Source of the DNA: HGM12669 sp048527645
GTDB taxonomy: Bacteria > Bacillota > Clostridia > Oscillospirales > CAG-272
Length of the DNA stretch: 6,151 bases
NCBI GenBank assembly: GCA_048527645.1
Contig: DBGFNI010000001.1
Span: 1 to 6,151 of the forward strand
Reading direction: 5' to 3'
The position numbers were made by a program, and so were the translations under genes. Below are positions 1 to 6,144 of the stretch, piece after piece. The notes beneath the pieces are model-generated. The model saw nothing but the letters and a program-made list of their open reading frames with translations. It searched no databases and was not told where the DNA came from. How positions within the stretch are numbered: position 1 is the first letter of the stretch; each line of letters opens with the position of its first letter.

Positions 1-32
1 AAAGTTATGAAAAAATTACTCACTCAAAATGA

Positions 33-57
33 ACAGTTCGGTTATAATATAAACTGT
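33..57 (+). promoter_or_regulatory. Candidate sigma-A -10 box inside a hyphenated inverted repeat
   Basis: A perfect TATAAT lies at 43-48, about 140 bases before the permease start codon. No good -35 hexamer is visible at 16-18 bases spacing; the upstream bases (TCACTC region, 19-25) match poorly. The box is flanked by the inverted repeat ACAGTT (33-38) and AACTGT (52-57), so a bound regulator would cover the -10 element. A second small palindrome, GAACaGTTC, occupies 31-39. The -10 match is seen directly. Its use as the operon promoter and the operator role of the repeat are inferred. With no -35, activator dependence is possible, or the match may be chance in an AT-rich stretch. Confidence 0.4.
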
Positions 58-111
58 AAGACGGATGGGGCTAGAGTGAATCCCGCCCAAGCGAGATGCT
101 TTCTTTGGGGA

Positions 112-127
112 ATGGGAACGCGTTGCC
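112..127 (+). promoter_or_regulatory. Candidate LacI/GalR-family operator (cre-like) in the leader
   Basis: The 8-bp perfect palindrome AACGCGTT (117-124) is extended by GG/CC at one base distance (114-115 and 126-127), giving GGgAACGCGTTgCC. The left half, ATGGGAACG, fits the left half of the catabolite-responsive-element pattern WTGNNARCG, but the right half does not fit well. LacI/GalR-family repressors, including CcpA and local sugar repressors, typically bind CG-centred palindromes like this. It lies downstream of the TATAAT box and would act as a roadblock from there. It also overlaps a weak alternative promoter (TTGCCG 123-128, TACAAA 145-150). A role in sugar-dependent control of the operon is inferred. 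Confidence 0.35.
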
Positions 128-174
128 GGCCGCAAAAGAGAACGTACAAAACAAAGAAACCAACAAAAATGACT

Positions 175-180
175 GAGAGG
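175..180 (+). promoter_or_regulatory. Ribosome binding site of the permease
   Basis: GAGAGG (175-180) lies 8 bases before the ATG at 189. This spacing fixes the permease start. It also gives a protein that begins with the short polar N-terminus and first-helix lead-in normal for the family. Confidence 0.7.
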
Positions 181-188
181 ACACTGTT

Positions 189-1610
189 ATGAACCAAAAC
201 AAATCAGTTCGGCCGTTTGGATTGCGGGACAAGCTGGGGTATTTGTTCGGAGATTTCGGCAATGACTTCACCTTCATTTTGTCCACAATGATCCTGATGA
301 AGTTCTACACCGATGTCATGGGGGTAAACGCCGCTGTGGTCGGCACGGTGATGATGGTGGCGCGTTTTGTGGATGCCGTGACCGACGTCACGATGGGACG
401 CATCTGCGACCGGAGCAAGGGTACTGCCGCAGGAAAATTCAAGCCCTGGCTGCTGCGGATGTGCGGACCGGTGTCGGTTGCTTCGTTCCTGATTTATCAG
501 AGCGCGCTGGCCGACATGTCGATGACCTTCAAAATCGTTTATTTGTTCATTACTTATATTCTGTGGGGTTCCGTATTTTATACCTCGATTAACATCCCGT
601 ACGGTTCCATGGCTTCCGCGATTTCCGCAGAGCCCAGCGACCGTCAGTCGCTTTCCACCTTCCGTACCATGGGCGGCACGCTTGCCGGCATGGTGATCGG
701 CGTGGGGTTCCCGCTGTTTGCGTATCAAGAGGAGGGTGGCAAGGAGGTTTTGGTCGGTAGTCGCGTGACCGTTTTGGCTGCTGCGTTTTCCGTCTTGGCG
801 ATCGTGTGCTATCTGCTTTGCTACTTCCTTTGCACGGAGCGCGTGCGTCCCAAGGTTGAGGAGGATGTCTTTGCAAACAACTCTGTGGGAAAAATGCTTG
901 TCAACGCACTGAAAAACCGCGCTTTGATTTCTATCATTGTCGCTTCCGTTTTGATGCTGCTTGCGCAGCTGACGATGCAGTCGATGGCAAATTATATTTA
1001 TCCCGATTTTTACAACAGCAAGGAGGCACAATCCGCTTCTACACTGATGATGATGGTGGGAATGCTGGTTGCCGCCGCATTGGCAAAGCCGCTTGCAAAG
1101 AAATTCGGCAAGGCGGAGCTCAGCGTTGTGTCCAACCTGTTCGCAGGGGTTGTGTGTCTGGTTCTGTTCTTCCTGCGGCCGGAAAATGTTTGGGTATATG
1201 TGCTGTTCCAGTTCCTGTGCTGGCTGGGTCTTGGCTTTTTCTCCATGGTGGTGTGGTCTCTGATCACGGATGTAATTGACTATTCTGAGTTGAAAAACGG
1301 CATTCGCGAGGACGGATCGGTTTATGCGCTGTATTCCTTTGCAAGAAAGCTGGGACAGGCAGCGGCAGCCGGCATTTCCGGCGGGTTGCTGACGGTGATC
1401 GGATATAGCGAGAAAGCCGCAACACAGGGCCTTGCGCAGAGCACGGAAGTGCTCAACGGCATCTTTAATATTTCCACTTTGGTGCCTGGCGTCGGATTTT
1501 TGCTTCTGGCGGTTGTGCTCTGGTTCTGGTATCCGCTGCACAAAAAACAGGTGGAGGCCAATGTACAGACACTGAAAGAAAAACACGGCGATCTTACGGC
1601 TGACTCATAA
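189..1610 (+). CDS. GPH-family sugar:cation symporter (MelB/GusB-type permease)
   Basis: A 473-residue inner-membrane transporter of the glycoside-pentoside-hexuronide (GPH) branch of the major facilitator superfamily, importing a glycoside with a cation. About twelve hydrophobic helices can be placed (roughly 17-41, 46-71, 88-108, 113-140, 160-182, 192-215, 246-268, 282-300, 310-329, 334-364, 378-405, 424-448), with the usual central loop at 216-245. Family motifs seen: D62 and D66 in helix 2 (equivalent to MelB D55/D59), GKFKPW (82-87) in the 2-3 loop, NIPYGS (135-140) in helix 4, the DVIDYSELKNGIRED signature (361-375), and K387 in helix 11 (equivalent to MelB K377). The position of the MelB sodium ligand D124 is N135 here, so coupling may be to protons. 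Length is normal. The GH2 gene follows after 68 bases with no terminator, so the two are probably co-transcribed and share a substrate. Glucuronides, galactosides and other glycosides are all possible; the sequence does not decide. Confidence 0.93.
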   Translation: MNQNKSVRPFGLRDKLGYLFGDFGNDFTFILSTMILMKFYTDVMGVNAAVVGTVMMVARFVDAVTDVTMGRICDRSKGTAAGKFKPWLLRMCGPVSVASFLIYQSALADMSMTFKIVYLFITYILWGSVFYTSINIPYGSMASAISAEPSDRQSLSTFRTMGGTLAGMVIGVGFPLFAYQEEGGKEVLVGSRVTVLAAAFSVLAIVCYLLCYFLCTERVRPKVEEDVFANNSVGKMLVNALKNRALISIIVASVLMLLAQLTMQSMANYIYPDFYNSKEAQSASTLMMMVGMLVAAALAKPLAKKFGKAELSVVSNLFAGVVCLVLFFLRPENVWVYVLFQFLCWLGLGFFSMVVWSLITDVIDYSELKNGIREDGSVYALYSFARKLGQAAAAGISGGLLTVIGYSEKAATQGLAQSTEVLNGIFNISTLVPGVGFLLLAVVLWFWYPLHKKQVEANVQTLKEKHGDLTADS

Positions 1611-1666
1611 AAATCGGATAAAATGAGCTGTATCGCGCGGCATGTGCGCTTTGCGGCTTGAATAAC

Positions 1667-1672
1667 AAGGAG
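1667..1672 (+). promoter_or_regulatory. Ribosome binding site that decides the GH2 start
   Basis: AAGGAG (1667-1672) lies 6 bases before ATG at 1679. A TTG at 1658 is in the same frame, but it is upstream of this site and has no Shine-Dalgarno sequence of its own. The ATG is therefore chosen, which removes seven residues from the longest frame and gives the N-terminus MRSIYNLNRKW, typical for the family. Confidence 0.85.
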
Positions 1673-1678
1673 AATGAA

Positions 1679-3916
1679 ATGAGAAGTATTTACAATCTGA
1701 ACCGGAAGTGGGCGTTTAGCAAGGAAGCAACGGAAATTCCGACGTCCATGCCCGAAAAGTGGTACTATGTGAATTTGCCGCACTGCTGGAACAACATCGA
1801 CGGGCAGGACGGCGGTTCGGACTACTACCGGGGCACCTGCTATTATGCAAAGACGCTGGAGCGTGCGGAGCTGCCGCAGGCAGACCGGTATTACCTGGAG
1901 ATTTGCGGTGCGAACTCCTCTGCGGACGTCTATCTGAACGGCACGCACCTGGCGCACCATGACGGCGGATATTCCACCTGGCGTGTGGAGATCACCGCGG
2001 CATTGCAGGAAAGCAATCTTTTCGTCATCACCGTGGACAACAGCCCCAACGACACAGTCTATCCGCAAATGGCAGACTTTACATTCTACGGCGGTTTGTA
2101 TCGGGATGTCAATATCATCTGCGTGAGCAACTCGCATTTTGATCTGGATTATTACGGGGGTCCCGGCATTCAGGTGACGCCTAAGGTCGCGGGCAAGGAC
2201 GCAGACGTGGAAATCAAGGTATACACGACGGATCAGAAGGATACACAGACTGTCCGTTATACCGTGCTGGATGCAGAGGGGAACACCGTTTTGCAGACGG
2301 TCAGCGCGCAGAATACCGTTTCGTGCTCGCTGAAGGACGTTCATCTGTGGCACGGAAAGAAGGATCCTTATCTGTACACGGCAGTGGCGGAACTGATGGA
2401 AGGCGACGCGGTGCTGGATCGGATTTCCGCGCGCTTTGGCTGCCGGACGTTCCGCATTGACCCGGACAACGGCTTTATCCTCAATGGAGAGGAATATCCG
2501 CTGCGCGGCGTTTCCCGTCATCAGGATCGCTGGGGAATCGGAAACGCGCTGCTGCCGGAGCATCACCGCGAGGACATCGAACTGATTTGCGAGGTCGGTG
2601 CCACAACCATCCGCTTGGCGCACTATCAGCATGACCAGTATTTCTATGATCTGTGCGATGAAAAGGGTTTGGTGATTTGGGCGGAGATCCCGTATATTTC
2701 CAAGCACATGCCCAAAGGGCGTGAAAATACGATTTCGCAGATGAAGGAACTGATCACGCAGAACTACAACCATCCGTCTATCGTGGTGTGGGGTCTTTCC
2801 AACGAGATCACCATGTCCGGCGAGGACGACCCCGATCTGTTGGAGAATCACCGGATTCTCAACGATCTGGTGCATGAAATGGATCATACGCGCCTGACAA
2901 CCATGGCTGCGCTGACCATGGCGAATATCGACAGCGAATACATCCAAATCCCGGATGTGGTATCCTACAACCATTATTTCGGCTGGTACGGCGGAGATAC
3001 CTCTATGAACGGTCCCTGGTTTGACCGTTTCCATGCAAAGCATCCCGACATCCCGATCGGCTGCAGTGAATACGGGTGTGAAGCGCTCAACTGGCACACC
3101 TCGCATCCCGTGCAGGGGGACTACACAGAGGAATATCAAGCACACTATCACGAGGAGCTGATCCGCCAGTTCTTCTCCCGCAAATATCTGTGGGCAACGC
3201 ATGTGTGGAACATGTTCGATTTCGGCGCGGATGCAAGAGCAGAGGGCGGCGAAAACGGTCAGAATCACAAGGGGCTGATCACGTTCGACCGCAAGTATAA
3301 GAAGGACGCCTTTTATGCCTACAAGGCCTGGCTGTCTGACGATCCTTTTGTGCACATTTGCGGCAAGCGGTATGTTGATCGTGTGGAAGAGACAACCAAA
3401 GTGACGGTCTATTCCAATCTGCCCACGGTGGAGCTGTTTGCCAACGGGGTGAGCCTGGGCAAGAAGACGGCGGAGGACCATTTCTTCTATTATGATGTAC
3501 CCAACAACGGCGAGACAACGCTCAAGGCGGTTGCGGGTGACTGCACCGATGAAAGCTTTATCCGTAAGGTGGAGACGTTCAACGAGGCATACCGTCTGCG
3601 TGAGAAGGGAGCTGTGCTCAACTGGTTTGATATTACAGAGCCGGAGGGCTATTTCTCCCTCAACGACAAGCTCTCCGACATTTTGGCTGTGCCGCAGGGA
3701 CAGGCGCTGTTCGGCATGCTGGCACAGAAGATGATGGCGGGTGCCGGGCAGGGAATGGCTGCCGGCTTTGAACTGAATGAAAACATGCTGCAAATGGTCG
3801 GCGGCTTTACCGTGATCCGCCTGACGAGCATGTTGGGCGCGGCAAATATCAATCTGACCAAAGAGGAGCTGCTATGCCTGAACGCGCTGCTCAATCAGAT
3901 CAAGAAGCCGGAATAA
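1679..3916 (+). CDS. Glycoside hydrolase family 2 enzyme (beta-glucuronidase or beta-galactosidase type)
   Basis: A 745-residue retaining exo-glycosidase that would hydrolyse a terminal beta-linked sugar. There is no signal peptide, so it acts in the cytoplasm on what the upstream permease imports. Domains: sugar-binding jelly roll (about 1-150, with LPHCWN and the YGGLYRDV motif near 137-144), Ig-like sandwich (about 155-258), TIM barrel (about 260-555), a further beta-sandwich (about 556-632, with VELFANG), and a helical tail (636-745). Catalytic residues are visible: acid/base E376 in WGLSNE and nucleophile E464 in CSEYG; also GVSRHQD (277-283) and RLAHY (312-316). N529-H-K531 aligns with the N-x-K motif that binds the glucuronate carboxylate in E. 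coli GusA, and GusB is also a GPH permease. This favours beta-glucuronidase. However, similar N-x-K stretches occur in compact GH2 enzymes annotated as beta-galactosidases, so no gene symbol is given. Probably the last gene of the operon, ending just before a strong terminator. Confidence 0.92.
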   Translation: MRSIYNLNRKWAFSKEATEIPTSMPEKWYYVNLPHCWNNIDGQDGGSDYYRGTCYYAKTLERAELPQADRYYLEICGANSSADVYLNGTHLAHHDGGYSTWRVEITAALQESNLFVITVDNSPNDTVYPQMADFTFYGGLYRDVNIICVSNSHFDLDYYGGPGIQVTPKVAGKDADVEIKVYTTDQKDTQTVRYTVLDAEGNTVLQTVSAQNTVSCSLKDVHLWHGKKDPYLYTAVAELMEGDAVLDRISARFGCRTFRIDPDNGFILNGEEYPLRGVSRHQDRWGIGNALLPEHHREDIELICEVGATTIRLAHYQHDQYFYDLCDEKGLVIWAEIPYISKHMPKGRENTISQMKELITQNYNHPSIVVWGLSNEITMSGEDDPDLLENHRILNDLVHEMDHTRLTTMAALTMANIDSEYIQIPDVVSYNHYFGWYGGDTSMNGPWFDRFHAKHPDIPIGCSEYGCEALNWHTSHPVQGDYTEEYQAHYHEELIRQFFSRKYLWATHVWNMFDFGADARAEGGENGQNHKGLITFDRKYKKDAFYAYKAWLSDDPFVHICGKRYVDRVEETTKVTVYSNLPTVELFANGVSLGKKTAEDHFFYYDVPNNGETTLKAVAGDCTDESFIRKVETFNEAYRLREKGAVLNWFDITEPEGYFSLNDKLSDILAVPQGQALFGMLAQKMMAGAGQGMAAGFELNENMLQMVGGFTVIRLTSMLGAANINLTKEELLCLNALLNQIKKPE

Positions 3917-3939
3917 TCACTTGTTTTGGTATACAGGCA

Positions 3940-3976
3940 AAAGCCCCTGCGGTGCAAAGTGCACCGCAGGGGCTTT
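3940..3976. terminator. Bidirectional intrinsic terminator between convergent genes
   Basis: A perfect 17-bp stem: the left arm 3940-3956 (AAAGCCCCTGCGGTGCA) pairs with the right arm 3960-3976, around an AAG loop. On the + strand the arm ends in TTT and continues GTGTTTT, which gives a U-rich tail; the hairpin begins 23 bases after the GH2 stop. On the - strand the stem is followed by a short TTTT run that overlaps its base. It lies about 70 bases past the rubrerythrin stop, so it can serve both transcription units, better on the + strand. Confidence 0.9.
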
Positions 3977-3985
3977 GTGTTTTCC

Positions 3986-4006
3986 GCCCGGCAGAGATGC
4001 GCGGGC
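3986..4006. other. Small secondary hairpin in the convergent intergenic region
   Basis: GCCCG GCA (3986-3993) pairs with TGC CGGGC (3998-4006, with the single bulged G4001) around a GAGA loop, a GNRA-type tetraloop as + strand RNA. On the - strand it lies about 40 bases after the rubrerythrin stop, between that stop and the large terminator stem. A T-run (4017-4021) follows at a distance on the + strand. It may be an additional termination or 3'-end protective structure. The pairing is seen; the role is inferred and uncertain. Confidence 0.35.
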
Positions 4007-4044
4007 AGTGATTCTGTTTTTGTCGGATCGAATACGGCGCAGCG

Positions 4045-4698
4045 TTAATAGTTTGCCTCACTGATTTCAAAATAGCTCTGCGGATGCGCGCAAACCGGGC
4101 AGACGTCAGGCGCCTTGGTGCCGACCACGATATGGCCGCAGTTACGGCACTCCCACACCTTAACTTCGCTCTTCTCAAATACAGCGGCGGTTTCCACATT
4201 TTTCAAGAGGGCGCGATAACGCTCCTCGTGGTGTTTTTCGATTGCGCCGACCATGCGGAATTTTTCTGCAAGCTCCGGGAAGCCCTCTTCCTCAGCGGTC
4301 TTTGCAAAGCCGTCGTACATGTCCGTCCACTCATAGTTTTCGCCGTCGGCAGCCGCTGAAAGGTTTTCTGCGGTACTGCCGATGCCGGAAAGCTCTTTGA
4401 ACCACATTTTTGCGTGCTCGCGCTCATTTTCGGCGGTTTTGAGAAAGAGTGCCGCAATCTGCTCATAGCCCTCTTTTTTCGCTACGGATGCAAAATAGGT
4501 ATACTTGTTTCTCGCACCGGATTCCCCTTCAAAAGCGGCATGCAGATTCTTTTCGGTCTGCGTTCCGGCGTACTTGTTTTTGCCTTCCTCAGCGACAGGC
4601 TCGAGCTTGTCGCCTGTTGCATGGCAGCGGGGGCAAACCGGCGTCTCGCCTGCCTTCACTTCAAATACTTCTCCGCATACTTTACATTTGTACTTCAT
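4045..4698 (-). CDS. Rubrerythrin, possible separate product from an internal start
   Basis: The rubrerythrin part of the long frame has its own start signals: ATG (4698-4696) preceded by GGAGG (4711-4707) at 8 bases. The product would be 217 residues beginning MKYKCKVCG, a natural N-terminus for Clostridial rubrerythrins that carry a small Cys4 knuckle before the diiron bundle. Its own numbering gives an N-terminal knuckle (about 1-35), a four-helix bundle (about 40-170) with two E-x-x-H type ligand motifs, and a C-terminal rubredoxin-like domain (about 180-217), so it is complete without the upstream part. Role in the family: peroxide detoxification in anaerobes, in the cytoplasm. No separate promoter was recognised; it would be translated from the same message. 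Most likely this is the ancestral gene, now in frame with its upstream neighbour. Confidence 0.6.
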   Translation of the reverse strand: MKYKCKVCGEVFEVKAGETPVCPRCHATGDKLEPVAEEGKNKYAGTQTEKNLHAAFEGESGARNKYTYFASVAKKEGYEQIAALFLKTAENEREHAKMWFKELSGIGSTAENLSAAADGENYEWTDMYDGFAKTAEEEGFPELAEKFRMVGAIEKHHEERYRALLKNVETAAVFEKSEVKVWECRNCGHIVVGTKAPDVCPVCAHPQSYFEISEANY

Positions 4699-6144
4699 TG
4701 TTTTTTCCTCCATATCTGTTTTATTCAAATCGGGTTTGAAACCTGCATTTGACTGTCCTGCGTGCCGGATACCGGTGTATTCGGCGATTTCCTGATCGGT
4801 TGTAATCAGATTCTTTAACGACAAATCGTGAACGGAATGATTCCCCGTGATTCTTGCAAAGGTTTTCAATTCTTCACGCGTGACATTGAAGTAATTGGCG
4901 ACTCTTTGCGCGGCAGCATCGACATGCAGCCGTTTGCGCAGCGCGGGGTTCTGTGTTGCCACGCCGACCGGGCAGTTGCCGCTGCCGCAGATACGGTACT
5001 GCTGGCAAGCCGCGGCAATCAGCGCGGCGCTTGCGACGGCGACGGCGTCGGCGCCCATGGCCAGCGCCTTGGCGATATCCGCCGACACCCGCAGCCCGCC
5101 GGTGATGACAAGGGAGATATCAGAATGATGGGCGTCGAGATATTTTCTTGCGCGGGAAAGCGCGTAAATCGTGGGTACGCTGGTCGCCTCGCGGAGCATC
5201 AGGGGACTGGAGCCGGTTGCGCCGCCCCTGCCGTCGACGGTGATGAAATCAGGACGGGCAAATATGCAATATTCCAAATCCTGTTCAATATTGCCGGCGG
5301 CAATTTTGATTCCGATGGGACGGCCGTCCGAACGCGCGCGGAGCATGTCAACCATATCGCGCAGATCCTCTTTGGTGTTCAGCTGCGGGAATTTGCTCGG
5401 ACTTTGAATGTCCTCTCCCGGCTTTTTGCCGCGGATCGCGGCGATTTGCTCAGTCACCTTTTCGCCGGGGAGATGGCCGCCCATGCCCGGTTTTGTTCCT
5501 TGCCCGATCTTGATCTCGATGGCGTCAGCGGCGCGCAGATTCTCATCGGTGACACTGTATTCGTTGGGAATATACTCAAATATGTATTTGTAAGATGCCT
5601 GTCTCTCTGCCGGCAGAATGCCGCCCTCTCCGCTGCACATCGCGGTTTTCGCCATGGCGGAGCCTTTGGCAAGTGCGACCTTGACCTCCTCCGACAGCGC
5701 GCCGAAGGACATGTGCGACACATAGACCGGGCTGTTTAACACCATCGGCTTCTTTGCGTGTTTTCCGATGACGGTGACGGTATCCACCGCTTCTCCGTCC
5801 TCCAGCGGAGGCGGGTTGAGCTGTGCGCCGAGCAGAAGAATATCATCCCAGCTGGGCAGAGGCAGTTTCGTTCCCATTGCGCCGCTGATCGACTTACCCG
5901 TGACGGCCATCTCATGGATTTCTTTCATGTACCGCGCGGAAGGGTCGTGCCGCGCGGTCGCGGGATCATAGTCCAGTGAGCCGCCGCCGGTCAGCGCCAC
6001 AGGGGTGCTGTCCTGTGCTTCTACGGCGATCAGATTGGATGCCGGTTGTTTGCAGACCGGGCAGCAGGACAGCTGCGCAACGGGCTTGCCTTCTTTTTCT
6101 TCGTCATAGATTGCGCCGCATATGATGCATTTGTAAACAGCCAT
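4045..6144 (-). CDS. Fused rubredoxin / glutamate-synthase-like FMN domain / rubrerythrin protein
   Basis: One open frame of 699 residues. Residues 1-40 form a rubredoxin-like knuckle (C6, C9, C28, C31; extra C27). Residues about 70-460 are a glutamate synthase FMN/[3Fe-4S] barrel: GEGG (172-175), GQGTKPGMGG (214-223), VDGRGGATGSSP (303-314), ITGGLR (347-352), and the three cluster cysteines C380-x5-C386-x4-C391 before PVGVATQ. The glutaminase (Ntn amidotransferase) and C-terminal GXGXG domains of full GltB are absent, as in the stand-alone 'glutamate synthase-related' proteins, whose reaction is not settled. After a linker (about 463-482) comes a complete rubrerythrin (483-699): a Cys4 site (C487, C490, C504, C507), a diiron helical bundle with likely ligands E541, E574, H577, E602, E605, E636 and H639, and a C-terminal rubredoxin-like site (C666, C669, C682, C685). 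No signal peptide is present, so it is cytoplasmic. Rubrerythrins reduce peroxide using electrons from rubredoxin-type centres. The fusion would place an FMN/Fe-S module upstream of that centre; this role is inferred. The start ATG is only 7 bases from the window edge, so its ribosome site is not visible. The whole frame is certain, but whether cells make it as one chain is not. Confidence 0.8.
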   Translation of the reverse strand: MAVYKCIICGAIYDEEKEGKPVAQLSCCPVCKQPASNLIAVEAQDSTPVALTGGGSLDYDPATARHDPSARYMKEIHEMAVTGKSISGAMGTKLPLPSWDDILLLGAQLNPPPLEDGEAVDTVTVIGKHAKKPMVLNSPVYVSHMSFGALSEEVKVALAKGSAMAKTAMCSGEGGILPAERQASYKYIFEYIPNEYSVTDENLRAADAIEIKIGQGTKPGMGGHLPGEKVTEQIAAIRGKKPGEDIQSPSKFPQLNTKEDLRDMVDMLRARSDGRPIGIKIAAGNIEQDLEYCIFARPDFITVDGRGGATGSSPLMLREATSVPTIYALSRARKYLDAHHSDISLVITGGLRVSADIAKALAMGADAVAVASAALIAAACQQYRICGSGNCPVGVATQNPALRKRLHVDAAAQRVANYFNVTREELKTFARITGNHSVHDLSLKNLITTDQEIAEYTGIRHAGQSNAGFKPDLNKTDMEEKTMKYKCKVCGEVFEVKAGETPVCPRCHATGDKLEPVAEEGKNKYAGTQTEKNLHAAFEGESGARNKYTYFASVAKKEGYEQIAALFLKTAENEREHAKMWFKELSGIGSTAENLSAAADGENYEWTDMYDGFAKTAEEEGFPELAEKFRMVGAIEKHHEERYRALLKNVETAAVFEKSEVKVWECRNCGHIVVGTKAPDVCPVCAHPQSYFEISEANY
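4707..4711 (-). promoter_or_regulatory. Internal Shine-Dalgarno site for rubrerythrin
   Basis: GGAGG on the - strand, 8 bases from the internal ATG and followed by an A-rich spacer (AAAAAACA). It encodes part of Met478-Glu479 in the long frame. This is a consensus-quality site in a stretch that otherwise reads like an intergenic spacer, and it supports independent initiation at 4698. Confidence 0.7.

Noticed and set aside
7..192. A 61-residue small protein in the leader
   Set aside because: The ATG at 7 is too near the window edge to judge a ribosome site, the frame contains the likely promoter, and the peptide resembles no known leader peptide or protein. It is kept only as a low-interest observation.
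204..1586. A 460-codon open frame on the - strand opposite the permease
   Set aside because: The translation is rich in His, Gln, Arg and Asn with no domain signature, and the + strand permease is unambiguous. It is a shadow frame.
1630..1660. GC-rich partial inverted repeat (GCGC...GCGC) between permease and GH2 as a terminator
   Set aside because: The stem is only about four base pairs and has no T-run, so it should not stop transcription between the two genes.
1658..1678. TTG at 1658 as the GH2 start
   Set aside because: It would put the Shine-Dalgarno AAGGAG inside the coding region. The ATG at 1679 with 6-base spacing is far better.
1322..3793. An 823-codon open frame on the - strand opposite the GH2 gene
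   Set aside because: It is antisense to a clearly conserved GH2 enzyme, has no recognisable domains, is rich in His, Arg, Val and Cys, and is best explained by codon bias of the real gene, which rarely uses codons whose complements are stops in that frame.
4828..5739. A 303-codon + strand frame opposite the glutamate-synthase-like domain
   Set aside because: It is antisense to conserved FMN-barrel motifs, has no family resemblance, and has no convincing ribosome site. It is a shadow frame.
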